This document shows positions 19,601 to 29,255 of a stretch of 64,000 nt of DNA, piece by piece. How positions within the stretch are numbered: position 1 is the first letter of the stretch; each line of letters begins with the position of its first letter. The DNA is from Verrucomicrobiota bacterium (GTDB taxonomy: Bacteria > Verrucomicrobiota > Verrucomicrobiia > Verrucomicrobiales > Akkermansiaceae). Made by a program: the position numbers and the translations under genes. The stretch lies in assembly GCA_004293445.1 (NCBI GenBank), contig RDYP01000011.1:1-64000 (forward strand), written 5' to 3'. The notes under the pieces are model-generated. The model did no database searches and had not been told where the DNA came from. It was given only the letters and a program-made list of their open reading frames with translations.

Positions 19601-20857
19601 ATGAAGATCGTCGTGGTGGGTAAAGGCGGGCGTGAACACGCGCTGGTGAGGGCTTTGGCGGAATCGCCCGGGAGTCCGGAGTTGTTCTGTTTTCCTGGCA
19701 GCGATGCGATTCTCGAATCCGCGCGGCCGGTACCGGCGGACGGTCTGGAGTCGCTGGTCGAGTGGATGGGCGCGAATGCGATCGATCTCTGTGTGGCGGG
19801 TGAGGAGAGCTATCTGGTCAAGGGCGAGGGTCTGGCAAACTTGTGTGAGAAGGCGGGAATTCCCTGCTGGGGGCCGCATCTCCAGTCGGCGCAGCTCGAG
19901 GCGAGCAAAGAGTTCGCGAAAAAGTTTTTGGAACGTCACGGGATCCCGACCGCGAAGGCGTGCGCCTGTGCGACGCTGGAAGAGGCGGTGGAGGCAATCG
20001 GGGGGCGCTATCCGACGGTGCTCAAGTTCGATGGTTTGGCGGCGGGCAAGGGAGTTGCCGTTTGCATGGTCGAGGAGGAAGCGGTGGAGTTCCTCGATGA
20101 GGTTTTCGTAAAGCAGCGCTTTGGTCCCGGGCGCGTGTTGGTGGAGGATTTTTTGACTGGCCCGGAGGTGTCGATTTTTGCCGCGATCGTCGACGACCAG
20201 TATCTCGTTTTCACTCCCGCGCGGGATTACAAGCGCTTGGGTGAGGGCGATGTGGGGCCGAATACGGGGGGCATGGGGGCGGTCGCGAGTCGCCGATTGG
20301 TCTCGGCCGAACTGCTCGCAGAGATCGAGCAAGACATCGTGCAGCCGACCGTAGCGGGCCTGATTCGCGATGGCTTGCCGTATCGTGGATTTTTGTATTT
20401 CGGGCTGATGCTGACGCCGGACGGGCCGCGGGTGATCGAGTATAACTGCCGTTTTGGCGATCCCGAGTGCCAGGCGGTGATGCCGTTGGTGAAGGGAGAT
20501 CTCGCTGGTTTTTGTTTGGCCGGTGCGAAGGGTGAGCTGAGACCGGATCTAATTTCTTTCGACGAGGGCTGGAGTGTTTGCGTGGTCTTGGCGTCCGCTG
20601 GATATCCTGAGAGCTCGCGCAATGGTGATGTGATCCGGGGTCTGGATCAGTTGGGTGAGGCTCGCGTGTATCACGCGGGGACGCGGCGGAATGCCGCCGG
20701 CGACTGGGAAACCCAGGGTGGTCGTGTTTTGGCAGTGGTCGCCGGGGCTTCGACCCGCCAGGCTGCGCTCGCAGCGGCGCACACGGCCGCTGACCGGCTA
20801 GCCTTCGATGGCATGCAGCGCCGCCGCGACATCGGAATTTGCAACTTTGAAGATTGA
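19601..20857 (+). CDS. purD: Phosphoribosylamine--glycine ligase
   Basis: MKIVVVGKGGREHALVRALAESP start, GPNTGGMGA motif, ATP-grasp fold. Confidence 0.95.
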   Translation: MKIVVVGKGGREHALVRALAESPGSPELFCFPGSDAILESARPVPADGLESLVEWMGANAIDLCVAGEESYLVKGEGLANLCEKAGIPCWGPHLQSAQLEASKEFAKKFLERHGIPTAKACACATLEEAVEAIGGRYPTVLKFDGLAAGKGVAVCMVEEEAVEFLDEVFVKQRFGPGRVLVEDFLTGPEVSIFAAIVDDQYLVFTPARDYKRLGEGDVGPNTGGMGAVASRRLVSAELLAEIEQDIVQPTVAGLIRDGLPYRGFLYFGLMLTPDGPRVIEYNCRFGDPECQAVMPLVKGDLAGFCLAGAKGELRPDLISFDEGWSVCVVLASAGYPESSRNGDVIRGLDQLGEARVYHAGTRRNAAGDWETQGGRVLAVVAGASTRQAALAAAHTAADRLAFDGMQRRRDIGICNFED

Positions 20858-21388
20858 ATGAGTCAGCATTTCGGACCTGAAGAGATTGAGCGTGGGATCG
20901 TCGCCTTGGCGGATGCCATCCGGGAGCGGAGCGCAGGCGCGCCGATCGCGCTGGTCGGCATTCGCAGTCGTGGCGACGAAGTGGCGCAGCGGGTCTGCAA
21001 CATCCTGGCCGAAGAGGATCGCGAATTGGCCATGGGGGTGCTCGATATCTCTCTTTACCGGGACGACTACGAGCACCTGCATGAGAATCCGAAGTTGCAG
21101 GAGAGCGACATCCCCTTCGCTGTCGACGGTGCGCATATCATTCTTGTCGACGATGTTCTATTTACCGGTCGGACCATCCGCGCCGCGCTCGATGCGCTGT
21201 CCGACTACGGGCGTCCGGCGAAGGTGGAGTTGGCGGTTTTGATCGACCGCGGTCATCGTGAAATGCCGATTCAGCCCGACTACGTCGGGATCGTTCTGGA
21301 GACTTCGCGGTTGGATCACGTTCATGTCTCGCTCGAAGCCAGCGACGGCGAGGATAAGGTCGAAGTTGTTTTGAAAAAACCCGCCTGA
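20858..21388 (+). CDS. pyrR: Bifunctional pyr operon regulator / uracil phosphoribosyltransferase
   Basis: ILVDDVLFTGRTIRAALDAL PRPP-binding motif; starts directly after purD stop. Confidence 0.9.
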   Translation: MSQHFGPEEIERGIVALADAIRERSAGAPIALVGIRSRGDEVAQRVCNILAEEDRELAMGVLDISLYRDDYEHLHENPKLQESDIPFAVDGAHIILVDDVLFTGRTIRAALDALSDYGRPAKVELAVLIDRGHREMPIQPDYVGIVLETSRLDHVHVSLEASDGEDKVEVVLKKPA

Positions 21389-21391
21389 ACC

Positions 21392-22093
21392 ATGCTTCCC
21401 CAACGCCGGAAATCCGCCGAGGAGATCGCCAAGTTGCGCGAGTCCATGGGCATTCCCGGTGTCGGATCTGCCGAGTCTGCGGGTGCTGCGGGGGAAGAGG
21501 TTGGTGCGCGAGCGCCGGCGTTGGATCTGGCATCGGCATCCGATAAAAAATCTCTGACTTCGACCGGGTCCGCCGAACCGAGGCCCGAGATTGTGGCTCG
21601 TCCGGTGCGGTCCCTTCGCAAGTCCGAGCAGCTTCCCGTTCGGCCGAGTTCGGTGGATTTACGGGACGATGCAAGCCTTCCGATCCGGCGGAAATCGGAG
21701 CGTGAACTGATGGAGCTGAGGCGGATCCAACCGCCGCAACCCGATCGTTCGCTCGCTCATTTGCGCATGATGGAGGTGCCGTGGCCGGTGATTCTGTTCG
21801 GCTACCTTCTTCCCTTGGTCGGAGCTTTTTTGGGAGCGTTTGCGGCCATTGCGCCGGGGATGATGGAATCGGATTTCCCCGCGCTTTGGATGGGAATCCT
21901 TTCCCGCAAGCCTTGGCTGGGTCTCGCGGGGATGGGGTCGCTCGGCATCTTCTGCGGGTCGGGATTTTTGCTTTCCGCTTGGTTCGCATGGAAGAAACCG
22001 CGCTCGCGCCACCATGCTGGTTTCATCAGTCTTCTTTGCCTACTTGTCCTCGTTTTCGGTATCCTCCAACTCATCGCCACCCATGCCCCGTAA
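21392..22093 (+). CDS. Hypothetical membrane protein
   Basis: Charged N-terminal region, C-terminal TM segments; lies between pyrR and pyrB. Confidence 0.6.
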   Translation: MLPQRRKSAEEIAKLRESMGIPGVGSAESAGAAGEEVGARAPALDLASASDKKSLTSTGSAEPRPEIVARPVRSLRKSEQLPVRPSSVDLRDDASLPIRRKSERELMELRRIQPPQPDRSLAHLRMMEVPWPVILFGYLLPLVGAFLGAFAAIAPGMMESDFPALWMGILSRKPWLGLAGMGSLGIFCGSGFLLSAWFAWKKPRSRHHAGFISLLCLLVLVFGILQLIATHAP

Positions 22094-23009
22094 GGACCTC
22101 CTCGACATCGCATCGCTCGACCGGGAAGAGATCGATCTCATTCTCGATCAGGCAGTTCCCTTCAAGGAACTCTTCACTCGATCGGTGAAAAAGGTTCCGG
22201 CGCTGAAGGGCAAGTCGGTGTTGATGCTTTTCTACGAGCCGAGCACCCGCACGCATTCGTCGTTCGAAGTCGCGGCCAAGCGATTGTCGGCGGACGTCAC
22301 CAACTTCGACGTTCCTCATTCGTCAGTGGTCAAGGGTGAGTCGGTAAGGGAAACGATCGAGACCCTGCAGGCGATGCGCACCGATTACATCGTGGTGCGT
22401 CATGGACGCAGCGGCTTGCCGGGGATGATCGCCGGGATGACCAAAGCGAGCGTGATCAACGCGGGCGACGGGGCCCATGCGCATCCCACCCAGGCATTGC
22501 TGGATGCCTTCACGCTGAAAGAGGTTTTTCCCGAGGGCTTGCCGGGCAAGCGGGTGCTCATCATTGGCGACATTCTTCATAGTCGGGTGGCGCGGTCGAC
22601 GAGCACGATTCTGAAGCGCTTGGGCGTTGAGGTTGCCTACCTGGGGCCGGGTTCCTTGGTGCCGAAGGTGGGGCCTGAGAACACCCTGCGCTTCACCGAC
22701 TACGATGAGGCGATGAAGTGGAAGCCGGATGTGGTTTATCTGCTACGGGTTCAGATGGAGCGTCAGGATGTTCAGTTTTTCCCAAGCCTGCGCGAGTATC
22801 ATCGGGTTTACGGGGTGACGGAGGAGAGGCTGCGGCGGATCGACGGCGAGGGCCTGTGGCTGATGCATCCTGGACCGGTCAACCGCGGGGTGGAGCTCTG
22901 CGATGGGGCGATGGATTACTCACGCAGCCTGATCAACCGTCAGGTGGAGAACGGGATCGCCGTGCGAATGGCCGTTCTCTACGGCTTGAAGCCCGGCGGG
23001 GACGCGTGA
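22083..23009 (+). CDS. pyrB: Aspartate carbamoyltransferase catalytic subunit
   Basis: YEPSTRTHSSFEVAAKRL and HPTQALLDAFTLKE motifs; start MPRKDLLDIASLD. Confidence 0.95.
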   Translation: MPRKDLLDIASLDREEIDLILDQAVPFKELFTRSVKKVPALKGKSVLMLFYEPSTRTHSSFEVAAKRLSADVTNFDVPHSSVVKGESVRETIETLQAMRTDYIVVRHGRSGLPGMIAGMTKASVINAGDGAHAHPTQALLDAFTLKEVFPEGLPGKRVLIIGDILHSRVARSTSTILKRLGVEVAYLGPGSLVPKVGPENTLRFTDYDEAMKWKPDVVYLLRVQMERQDVQFFPSLREYHRVYGVTEERLRRIDGEGLWLMHPGPVNRGVELCDGAMDYSRSLINRQVENGIAVRMAVLYGLKPGGDA

Positions 23010-23043
23010 AGTGCTTTCAAGCACGTCGCTGCAGCGGTGGGGT

Positions 23044-25242
23044 CTAACGGCCGCCGAGTTGCTTTTCTAGGTCGAGGTCCGGCGCCGCACCGCGTTCCAT
23101 GGCATCGCGGTAGCAGGCGAGGCCTTGCTTGAGCTTTCCTTGCTTGGCGTAGAGGTAGGCAAGGTTGAAGTGGGGAAGTGGGTTGGCGTCGTCGTAGGCG
23201 ATGGCGGACTTGAATTGTTTTTCGGCGTCCTCTTCCTGGCCGAGATCGAAGAACAGCTTGCCGAGGACCACGCGGCCGTCGGCATTGGTGGGAGCGAGGT
23301 CGACGCCGCGTTTGATGGATTCCAGGGCTTCGCCGAGATTGCCGGTTTGCATCAGCGAATAGCCGAGCATGCGGTGGGCGTATGGGTTGTTGGTATCGAT
23401 GACCGTCGCATTGCGGAAGACGGCGGCTGCGGCGTTGGGGTCTTGGAGGCGGAGGTGGACATTGCCGAGTCGGCACATCGTCGCGGTATCGCCGGGGTTT
23501 CGCTCCAGCACCAGCTCGAAGAGTTCCCGGCAGGACTGGAAGCGCTCGTTCACGTAAGCGCGCGTGGCGGCATCGGTGTAGGGAAGATTTTCGCGTTGGA
23601 GCGCGGCGACGGAGGCGTCGACTTGTTCGCGGGGGCGGCGGAAGGGGGAGACGAACTCATCGTCGACGCCTTGGTTCTTGATGAGGTTGGTTTCCTCCTG
23701 GCTGAGCGGTAGCTCGGAGCTTTTGAAGAGTTCGAGCGCTTCGCGGATGGTTTCGTCACGCGCGGCCTTGTCGCCCACGGCGTCGACGAGGAGTTCGCTA
23801 GCTTGGCGGCGTCGTTCCTGAACGCGCAGTTGTTTCTGGATGATGCCGCGGAGCATCTCGGCTTCGTCGGGATCGTTATTTTGGGCAGCAAGATTTTCGG
23901 CCTCGGTGCGGAGGCGTTGCTCCATGTCGGCCATTCGTTGGTCTTGGGCGGCTTTTTCGCGTTTGAAGTCGTTGATGTTGCCTTTGGCGATGGCGAGGTC
24001 GCGCATGGCTTCCAGCAGTTGGTCCTGGCTGGCGTTATGGTTTTGGTTGAGGCGTTCGACTTTCTCCGAGGCCTCGCGCAGTTGTTTGGCGAGGCCCATG
24101 TTTTGGTCGATGAGCTGCTGGATCTGGCCGCCTTCGTTGAGTTTGAGAAGGGCGGCCATCTGGTCCCGTTCGCGGAGTAGGCCGTCGCGTTCCTCTCGAA
24201 GTTCGTCGAAAGAGGCGCGCACCTCGTTGAGTTGGGTTTCCAGCGAGGTGATTTTCTGGTTGGCGCGGGTGAGTTCATCGCTCTTGCCGCGGAGGGCTTC
24301 TTGGAGTTGGCGGAGTTGTTTTTGTTGGCCGCGGATCACCTCGTTCTGCACCTGGCGCTCGTCTTCGAGATTCTTTTCGAGGTCGGCGGCTTGCTGTGCG
24401 AGGCGACTGCGTTCGGCCTGAAGGGCGTCGATTTGTTCACGGGCCTTGCGGGTTTCTTCGCGGCTTTGGCCGAGCGCCCGGCCCATGGCGGCTTTTTCTT
24501 GTTCGAGGGTCGCGAGTTGGCCGGCGAGCTTGTCCATTTCCTCGCGCATGGGTGCGGCGGCGAAGCGTTCGCGGAGTTGGGCGAGTTCGTCGTTCGCGCG
24601 TTTCAATTCGGCGCGGGCGAGATCGCGCTGTGCGGTGAGGTCGCCGACCCGTGAGGCGTTGCGATCGGCGAGGTTCGGATCGGGCCTGCGGGAGAGTGTT
24701 TTTTCGAGCTCTTGAATTTTGGATTCCAGCTCGACGACGCGTCGGCTTTCCAAGCTTTGGGTGGGCTTGGGACCGTTTGGAGGGGGATCGGGTTGTAGCC
24801 CGGGGGGGCGGGACATTTCGGGTTCCCCCACTTCGGCGCGGGCACCGCCTTCGAGCTCCGCGACGGCCTTCGCGGTGCGTTGGCTTTCCTCGTTGGCTTC
24901 CGGGCCGACGGAGGCGATGAGGTCGAGGGTTTTCTGTCGCCGACCACTGACCATTTCAGGTTTCCAGAGTGGGTAGTAGGTAGCCACGCTGTCGAAGAGC
25001 TGCCGGGCGCGGTTGAGCTTTTCGAGCGCCTCGGGGTATTTCTTTTCGGCCCTTAATTTTTCCGCGTCGCGCGAGAGGAGCCAGCCCTGGAAATAAACGT
25101 CCGAGGGGTCGAACTGTGCGGGCGCGGTCTTGCCGGGCGCAGCTGCGCCGGGCACTTGGGCGACGAGCGGGCCAAGGGCTGTGGCGAGGGCGCAAGCGAA
25201 GATGCCGGCACGACCGGTCGAATGGAGCAGGCACCGCCTCAT
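23044..25242 (-). CDS. Secreted coiled-coil / TPR-repeat protein
   Basis: N-terminal signal-like sequence, long Q/E/R/L coiled-coil, C-terminal TPR repeats. Confidence 0.8.
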   Translation of the reverse strand: MRRCLLHSTGRAGIFACALATALGPLVAQVPGAAAPGKTAPAQFDPSDVYFQGWLLSRDAEKLRAEKKYPEALEKLNRARQLFDSVATYYPLWKPEMVSGRRQKTLDLIASVGPEANEESQRTAKAVAELEGGARAEVGEPEMSRPPGLQPDPPPNGPKPTQSLESRRVVELESKIQELEKTLSRRPDPNLADRNASRVGDLTAQRDLARAELKRANDELAQLRERFAAAPMREEMDKLAGQLATLEQEKAAMGRALGQSREETRKAREQIDALQAERSRLAQQAADLEKNLEDERQVQNEVIRGQQKQLRQLQEALRGKSDELTRANQKITSLETQLNEVRASFDELREERDGLLRERDQMAALLKLNEGGQIQQLIDQNMGLAKQLREASEKVERLNQNHNASQDQLLEAMRDLAIAKGNINDFKREKAAQDQRMADMEQRLRTEAENLAAQNNDPDEAEMLRGIIQKQLRVQERRRQASELLVDAVGDKAARDETIREALELFKSSELPLSQEETNLIKNQGVDDEFVSPFRRPREQVDASVAALQRENLPYTDAATRAYVNERFQSCRELFELVLERNPGDTATMCRLGNVHLRLQDPNAAAAVFRNATVIDTNNPYAHRMLGYSLMQTGNLGEALESIKRGVDLAPTNADGRVVLGKLFFDLGQEEDAEKQFKSAIAYDDANPLPHFNLAYLYAKQGKLKQGLACYRDAMERGAAPDLDLEKQLGGR

Positions 25243-25392
25243 GGGGTGCGGAGGCTAGGAAAGGCGTGATGGGGCGGCAAGGGGAAATCCGGGTGCTGGT
25301 GTGGGCTGTACGAGGCTTTGTCGGTGGGCAGCGGAATGGTCGCGGAGGCGAGGCTTGCTCGGGGTTCGTCGACCTGCCATGACGACGGGCCG

Positions 25393-26949
25393 ATGATCGA
25401 AACGATCGACCTCATCTTGCCCTTGGAAGCCTCTGGGGAAGAAGCTGCGTGGAAGGAAGCCGCGGCGAAAAAGCTTGGCGTGGCGGTGTCGCGGCTGGGC
25501 GGGCTGCGTTTGTTGAAGCATTCGCTGGATGCACGTCAGCGGGCGGTGAAGGTCCAGCTGCGGCTGGAGGTGGCGGTCGACGAGCCTTTACCGGAGGAGG
25601 TGGCACCGGTGTGGTCCGCGCCGCGGCTGCCGACGAATGCCCGGACGGTGGTGATCGTCGGCTGCGGACCGGCGGGCATGTTTGCGGCCCTGCGTTGCTT
25701 GGAGCGGGGCTTGCGGCCGGTGGTGTTGGAGCGGGGCAAGGATGCGTCGTCGCGGCGTTTCGATCTTGCTCCGATTTTACGCCAAGGGACGGTGATCGAG
25801 GATTCGAACTACTGTTTCGGCGAGGGTGGTGCAGGAACCTTTTCGGACGGGAAGCTTTACACTCGCGCGACAAAGCGTGGCCCGGTGGCTCGGGTTTACG
25901 AAATCCTAGTCGCTCATGGAGCACCGCGGGCGATTCTGACCGATGCGCATCCTCACATCGGTTCAAATCTTTTGCCCAATGTGGTCAAGGCCATGCGGGC
26001 ATCGATTCTCGAGGGAGGAGGGGAGGTTCGATTTCAGACCAAGGTGGTCGATTTTCTGGTGTCGGGCGATCGTCTGCGCGGGGTAGTGACTGCGACCGGC
26101 GAGGAGATCGTGGGCGACGCGGTGGTCCTGGCGACGGGGCACAGCGCCCGTGACATTTATCGTTTGCTGGCGGCAAAGAGGATTCTGCTGGAGCGCAAGC
26201 CCTTCGCGGTCGGCGTGCGGATCGAGCATCCGCAGCCCTTCATCGATGCCGAGCAGTATCATCTGCGCAAGGACGAGCCGCGGCCCGATCTGCTGCCTGC
26301 GGCCCGCTACGCTGTGGCGACGAAGATCGATGACCGCGGCGTGCATTCATTCTGCATGTGTCCGGGGGGCTTCATCGTGCCGGCATCGACTGAAAACGAC
26401 GAAGTGGTGGTCAACGGCATGAGTCTGGCCCGCCGTGATTCGCCCTTCGCGAATTCCGGCTTGGTGGTCACGGTGGAGCCGGAGGACACGGACTCTTTCG
26501 CTGGGGAACATGGCGTGTTGTCGGGGATCGCCTATCAAAAGGCGCTCGAGGTTGCGGCCAAGGAAGCGGGTGGTGGGGGGCAGGTTGCGCCGGGTCAGCG
26601 GGTTGCGGATTTCCTGATGGGCCGGTTGTCGGCCGACTTGCCGAAGACCAGTTATTTTCCGGGCGGGAAGTCCGCGCCCTTGCATGAGATTTTACCGCAG
26701 GGCGTGGTGCGCCGGATGCAGTCCGGCTTGCGTTTGTTCGATCGCAAGATCCGCGGTTATGCCGGGCGTGAGGCTTTGTTGTTGGGCTTTGAAACCCGCA
26801 CCAGTTCGCCGGTTCGGGTGCCGCGTCGAGACGATAGCTTGGAGCATCCGGAATTGCGTGGGCTTTTCCCCTGTGGTGAGGGTGCGGGTTACGCGGGCGG
26901 TATTGTCAGCGCCGCGCTTGACGGGATGCGGGTCGCGGATGCGCTCTGA
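25393..26949 (+). CDS. NAD(P)/FAD-dependent oxidoreductase (COG2509-like)
   Basis: TVVIVGCGPAGMFAALRCLERGLRPVVLERG, CFGEGGAGTFSDGKL. Confidence 0.85.
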   Translation: MIETIDLILPLEASGEEAAWKEAAAKKLGVAVSRLGGLRLLKHSLDARQRAVKVQLRLEVAVDEPLPEEVAPVWSAPRLPTNARTVVIVGCGPAGMFAALRCLERGLRPVVLERGKDASSRRFDLAPILRQGTVIEDSNYCFGEGGAGTFSDGKLYTRATKRGPVARVYEILVAHGAPRAILTDAHPHIGSNLLPNVVKAMRASILEGGGEVRFQTKVVDFLVSGDRLRGVVTATGEEIVGDAVVLATGHSARDIYRLLAAKRILLERKPFAVGVRIEHPQPFIDAEQYHLRKDEPRPDLLPAARYAVATKIDDRGVHSFCMCPGGFIVPASTENDEVVVNGMSLARRDSPFANSGLVVTVEPEDTDSFAGEHGVLSGIAYQKALEVAAKEAGGGGQVAPGQRVADFLMGRLSADLPKTSYFPGGKSAPLHEILPQGVVRRMQSGLRLFDRKIRGYAGREALLLGFETRTSSPVRVPRRDDSLEHPELRGLFPCGEGAGYAGGIVSAALDGMRVADAL

Positions 26950-26952
26950 TTT

Positions 26953-27807
26953 TCAGGATCCGGCAAGGAGCAGCGCGCCATGGATCCCGGCTTGCTGGCC
27001 GAGAGCGGGCGGGGCGATGAAGTCGGGGGCATCGATGGCGGGAAAATAGCCGCCAGCGATTTGGCTCAGGTGTTGCGCGGTCATGGCGTGGAAGCCGTCG
27101 GCCTGCGAGACGCCGCCACCGATCAGGATGCGGGCCGGTGAGGCAACCGCGAGAAGGGCGAGGATGCCGTGGGCGAGGTACCAGGCTTCCAGCTCCCACG
27201 CCGGGTGTTCGGCGGGGAGTTCGGCGGCAGCGTGGCCCCATCGCGCCAAGATCGCGGGTCCGCTGGCCATGCCTTCGAGGCAGTCACGATGGAAGGGGCA
27301 GATGCCTCGGAAAGCGTCGCCCGGGGCGCGTGGGATTTTGAGGTGGCCGAATTCCGGATGGGTCGCGCCATGGAGTGGGCGGCCTTTGTTGAGGATCCCC
27401 GCGCCGATGCCGGTGCCGATGGTGATGTAGGCGAGGTTTTCAACGCCGAGTCCGGCGCCCAGGCGGGCTTCGGCGAGCGCCGCGGCATTGACGTCGGTGT
27501 CGATGCTCAGTCGTGCTCGGGGAAAGGCGGTGGCGAGTGCCTCGGTGAGCGAAAATCCAGACCAGCCGGGCTTGGGAGTGGCGAGTAATTGCCCGTATCC
27601 GGGGCGATCAGGGGAGATGCCGAGCGGGCCGAAAGAAGCGATGCCAATGGCCTCCGGGCAACCTTTTTCCGCCAGCCAAGCGACGGCCCGGGCGAGGGTC
27701 TCGTGGGGATCGGTGGTGGGGAATCGCCACTCGGCGGCCACGCGGCCATCGGGGTCGCCGTAAGCGACCACGGTCTTGGTGCCACCGAGTTCGATGCCTG
27801 CGATCAC
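26953..27807 (-). CDS. ROK-family sugar kinase (fructokinase-like)
   Basis: MIAGIELGGTKTVVAYGD and ITIGTGIGAGILNKGRPLHGATHPEFGHLK. Confidence 0.85.
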   Translation of the reverse strand: MIAGIELGGTKTVVAYGDPDGRVAAEWRFPTTDPHETLARAVAWLAEKGCPEAIGIASFGPLGISPDRPGYGQLLATPKPGWSGFSLTEALATAFPRARLSIDTDVNAAALAEARLGAGLGVENLAYITIGTGIGAGILNKGRPLHGATHPEFGHLKIPRAPGDAFRGICPFHRDCLEGMASGPAILARWGHAAAELPAEHPAWELEAWYLAHGILALLAVASPARILIGGGVSQADGFHAMTAQHLSQIAGGYFPAIDAPDFIAPPALGQQAGIHGALLLAGS

Positions 27808-27810
27808 GGT

Positions 27811-28440
27811 CTAACAGGCGGCAGCGGCATCGATCGCCTCGCGCGTCAGGCGGGTGATCTCGGCCCAGTTGCCGGAGTTGACCAGTTGCTTGTCGACCAT
27901 CCATGAGCCGCCGATGGCGGCCACGACCGGGACTTTCAGGTAGTCGGCCAGATTGCCGGAAGTGATGCCGCCGGTAGGGATGAATTTCACACCGGTATGA
28001 GCGTAGGGTCCGGAAAGGGCCTTGAGCATGGCGGTGCCTCCGGCGCTTTCCGCGGGGAAGAATTTCAGCAATTTGCAGCCGAGCGAGAGGGCTTGTTCGA
28101 CATCGCTTGGCGTCATCACCCCGGGGGAGAACTGCAAGCCGAGTTGGCGGGCGGTGGCGATGGTTCGCGGGTTAAGTCCCGGGGCGAGGCCGAAGACCGC
28201 TCCTGCGTCGTGGGCGCGCCGGACCTGCTCGTCTTCCAGAAGGGTGCCGGCACCGAGGAGGATTTCCGGGTAGCGGGCGGCGATCCTCCGGATCGATTCC
28301 TCCGCCGCTGCGGTGCGGAAGGTGATCTCCATGATGTCGAGGCCTCCGGCGAGGAGGGCCTCGGCGAGGGGCTCGGCGGAATCGGCGTGGTCGAGCACGA
28401 CCACGGGCACGATGCGTTTGGCAAGAATGCGATCGATCAT
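27811..28440 (-). CDS. eda: 2-dehydro-3-deoxyphosphogluconate aldolase / 4-hydroxy-2-oxoglutarate aldolase
   Basis: MIDRILAKRIVPVVVLDHADSAEPLAEALLAGGLDIMEITFRT; LLKFFPAESAGG. Confidence 0.9.
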   Translation of the reverse strand: MIDRILAKRIVPVVVLDHADSAEPLAEALLAGGLDIMEITFRTAAAEESIRRIAARYPEILLGAGTLLEDEQVRRAHDAGAVFGLAPGLNPRTIATARQLGLQFSPGVMTPSDVEQALSLGCKLLKFFPAESAGGTAMLKALSGPYAHTGVKFIPTGGITSGNLADYLKVPVVAAIGGSWMVDKQLVNSGNWAEITRLTREAIDAAAAC

Positions 28441-28453
28441 GATCGGAGCCAGA

Positions 28454-29224
28454 TCAGGGCTTGAGTTCGAGGACTTCGATTTTGCGGAACTCGAAGGGGT
28501 GGCTCTCCGATTGGAGGCTGATGTAGCCTTCTGCGAGCGAGTCGCTTCCTTGGGCATCGATCAGCGCCTTGCCTTCCGGTTCGCCGGGGCTGAGTTTCAG
28601 ATCGGTGTATTCGAAGACCACCTTGTCGTTGATGAGGTGCTTGACGAGTTTGTCGCCGTGGACTTCGGCTTCCGCCTTCACCCATTCGCCGGGCGCTTTG
28701 GTGGGCTCGCTAGCCGAGATGCAGTGGTTCATATTCACCTGGCCGGCCACGGAGACGAAGGTGCCCGGAGTGCAGAGGTTGCCGGTGGTTTTGACGCCGT
28801 TGCCGGAACCGAGGAGTTGGAATTCGAGGCTGGCGGGGAAGTCCTGATCCTTGCCCATGGTCTTGGGGTCCTGGCAGTGGAGCATGATGCCGGAATTCTG
28901 GAGTGCCCAGCCGGGGCCGCCTTTCACCTGCTCACCGGTCACGCGGTATTCGAGGCGAATCCGGTAGTGGGAGAACTTTGTTTTGTGGAAGAGGTGGCCG
29001 AAGGCATCGCCCCATTCGCTGTAGTTCGCGTAGCTGACTTTGATCGCTCCGTCTTCGACGATGAAGGTGTTCTTCGGATCTTCGCCGAGGGCCAAGCCGC
29101 GGATTTTCGGGGTCCAGCCGTCGAGGTCTTTGCCGTTGAAGAGAGAGATCCATTTTTCCTCCTCGGCATGGGTGCAGGAGAGGGTGAGGGCCGCGATGGC
29201 GGCGAGGCGCAGGGTGTGTTTCAT
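28454..29224 (-). CDS. DUF1080 (3-keto-disaccharide hydrolase-like) secreted protein
   Basis: WISLFNGKDLDGWTPK start motif, signal-like N-terminus. Confidence 0.85.
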   Translation of the reverse strand: MKHTLRLAAIAALTLSCTHAEEEKWISLFNGKDLDGWTPKIRGLALGEDPKNTFIVEDGAIKVSYANYSEWGDAFGHLFHKTKFSHYRIRLEYRVTGEQVKGGPGWALQNSGIMLHCQDPKTMGKDQDFPASLEFQLLGSGNGVKTTGNLCTPGTFVSVAGQVNMNHCISASEPTKAPGEWVKAEAEVHGDKLVKHLINDKVVFEYTDLKLSPGEPEGKALIDAQGSDSLAEGYISLQSESHPFEFRKIEVLELKP

Positions 29225-29255
29225 GGATGAAAAAAGGGGTTGGCGGATGGGGGAT

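Noticed and set aside
23011-23024. GTGCTT-TC-AAGCAC hairpin after pyrB
   Set aside because: Short stem, 2-nt loop, no T-run; insufficient for a terminator call
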